Position numbers and translations under genes: made by a program
Shown: in pieces, positions 5,839-6,177 of the stretch
Position numbering within the stretch: position 1 is the first letter of the stretch
Layout of the letters: the number at the start of each line of letters is the position of its first letter
Origin: Candidatus Saliniplasma halalkaliphilum
GTDB lineage: Archaea; Thermoplasmatota; Thermoplasmata; Halarchaeoplasmatales; Halarchaeoplasmataceae
Direction of reading: 5' to 3'
Assembly (NCBI GenBank): GCA_019594235.1
Contig: JAFDTG010000094.1
Coordinates: forward strand, 1-6,177
DNA length: 6,177 nt
Notes under the pieces: generated by a model
Seen by the model: only the letters and a program-made list of their open reading frames with translations
What the model was told of the DNA's origin: nothing
Databases searched by the model: none

Positions 5839-5854
5839 CATGTTTAACAACATG
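5839..5854. repeat. Small inverted repeat at the regulator's start site
   Basis: CATGTT-TAAC-AACATG is a perfect 6-bp inverted repeat around the predicted transcription start of the regulator, just ahead of its ATG. It could be an extra protein-binding site or chance. It does not share the TTCG/CGAA half-sites of the operator block. Confidence 0.3.
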
Positions 5855-5860
5855 GTAAGG

Positions 5861-5870
5861 AATATAAAAC
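5861..5870 (-). promoter_or_regulatory. TATA box of the V4R regulator gene
   Basis: The minus strand reads GTTTTATATT, centred about 29 bases before ATG 5836. ACGAAA, the edge of the operator block, occupies the BRE (TFB recognition) position directly upstream. Protein bound there would be expected to block TFB/TBP, which fits autoregulation. Confidence 0.6.
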
Positions 5871-5906
5871 TTTCGTCAATATACGAACGTTCGTGAATAT
5901 ACGAAA
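5871..5906. promoter_or_regulatory. Double MsvR-type operator between regulator and cooS
   Basis: Two 16-bp sites, TTCGTCAATATACGAA (5872-5887) and TTCGTGAATATACGAA (5890-5905), differ by one base and are 18 bp apart centre to centre. Each is an inverted repeat TTCGT-N6-ACGAA. The inner half-sites fuse into the perfect palindrome ACGAACGTTCGT (5883-5894), and the outer TTTCGT and ACGAAA are placed symmetrically about the same centre. As I recall it, the MsvR motif is TTCGTA-N4-TACGAA, which both sites match except for one base in the left half. The block abuts the regulator TATA box and overlaps the cooS BRE/TATA region, so occupancy should repress both promoters. Binding by the neighbouring regulator is inferred from position and motif. 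Confidence 0.75.
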
Positions 5907-5914
5907 TATATTTA
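5904..5914 (+). promoter_or_regulatory. TATA box of cooS
   Basis: AAATATATTTA is centred about 39 bases before ATG 5948, predicting initiation near 5935 and a leader of roughly 13 bases. Its first bases and BRE are part of the right operator site. Confidence 0.6.
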
Positions 5915-5937
5915 TGTTACCTATTATTGTAAAGGAT

Positions 5938-5942
5938 AGGTG
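5938..5942 (+). promoter_or_regulatory. Ribosome binding site of cooS
   Basis: AGGTG, five bases before ATG 5948, matches the archaeal Shine-Dalgarno consensus core and fixes the start of the partial gene. Confidence 0.6.
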
Positions 5943-5947
5943 TTTAA

Positions 5948-6177
5948 ATGGAAGAGATAAGCAAACACGAATCAGTAAATGAAATGTATGAAAAAGTCAA
6001 GAAAGACGGTATGACTAATGTTCACGATAGATTCGATGCCATGGAGAAGGTAAGATGTAATTTCTGTCAGGAGGGTACCCGCTGTAATATCTGCAGTCAG
6101 GGACCTTGTAGGATCGTAGATGGGGTTACAGAAAGGGGTGTGTGTGGAATCGATAAAGACGGTATGGTCATGAGAAA
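5948..6177 (+). CDS. cooS: Anaerobic Ni-Fe carbon monoxide dehydrogenase catalytic subunit, N-terminal 76 codons
   Basis: The frame is open to the right edge and matches the N-terminus of bacterial-type CooS. The segment SVNEMYEKVKKDGMTNVHDR at 9-28 is characteristic, followed by the cluster-binding region. C46, C49, C54 and C66 are placed as the four ligands of the [4Fe-4S] B-cluster (CxxCxxxxC, then CG). C37 and C40 supply the intersubunit D-cluster. The enzyme is a homodimer that interconverts CO and CO2 at a Ni-Fe-S C-cluster, whose ligands lie outside the window. This form differs from the CdhA subunit of the archaeal CODH/ACS complex and occurs patchily in archaea. The downstream partners (CooF, hydrogenase or ACS genes) that would reveal its role are not visible. 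Transcription is probably controlled by the divergent V4R regulator through the operator block overlapping its TATA box. Confidence 0.92.
   Translation, partial: MEEISKHESVNEMYEKVKKDGMTNVHDRFDAMEKVRCNFCQEGTRCNICSQGPCRIVDGVTERGVCGIDKDGMVMR

Noticed and set aside
5836..5853. A six-codon upstream frame (MLLNML) ending over the regulator's ATG
   Set aside because: Its first ATG lies upstream of the transcription start predicted from the TATA box, so it is probably not in the mRNA.
1..6177. CRISPR arrays, insertion sequences, attachment sites, or integration at the tRNA gene
   Set aside because: No spaced direct repeats, transposase-like frames, terminal inverted repeats or duplicated tRNA 3' end were seen. 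The only tandem repeat is the 16-bp operator pair.

Overview
The window looks like euryarchaeal DNA. Its promoters are archaeal TATA-type elements 24-30 bases ahead of starts, and several genes appear leaderless or nearly so. A tRNA-Leu lacks an encoded CCA end. The right edge carries a divergent pair made of an MsvR-like regulator and cooS. The proteins are markedly acidic: a hand count of the 2-hydroxyacid dehydrogenase gives about 65 D/E against 36 K/R in 327 residues, which would suit a moderately salt-adapted archaeon. A Thermoplasmata-related or MSBL1/methanogen-related lineage is a guess from gene content (secreted clostripain-type peptidase, V4R redox regulator, bacterial-type CODH), not a demonstrated placement.

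Layout, left to right. Positions 1-1019 (minus) hold the first 339 codons of an unrecognised tryptophan-rich protein that runs off the left edge. A tRNA-Leu(CAA) lies on the minus strand at 1136-1220, with its own promoter and a leader that can fold into a hairpin. A 70-residue basic, helical protein of unknown function follows on the plus strand. A minus-strand two-gene unit then encodes a saccharopine-dehydrogenase-like oxidoreductase and, three bases downstream, a secreted or membrane-anchored C11 (clostripain-family) peptidase. A short divergent promoter region separates this unit from a plus-strand D-2-hydroxyacid dehydrogenase. That gene overlaps the tail of a minus-strand ArsR-type HTH plus V4R regulator by seven bases. 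Divergent from the regulator, the window ends in the first 76 codons of cooS, the catalytic subunit of the anaerobic Ni-Fe carbon monoxide dehydrogenase.

The most interesting part is the regulator/cooS interval. It contains two tandem 16-bp sites, TTCGTCAATATACGAA and TTCGTGAATATACGAA, 18 bp apart centre to centre and symmetric about a perfect 12-bp palindrome. The block touches the regulator's TATA box on one side and overlaps the start of the cooS TATA box on the other. The regulator has the HTH + cysteine-rich V4R layout of MsvR, the redox-sensing repressor described in methanogens, and as I recall its published motif (TTCGTA-N4-TACGAA) each site matches with one mismatch. The simplest reading is a self-regulated redox switch controlling carbon monoxide dehydrogenase. 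The remaining genes look like ordinary metabolic and secreted functions with no visible link to that switch.
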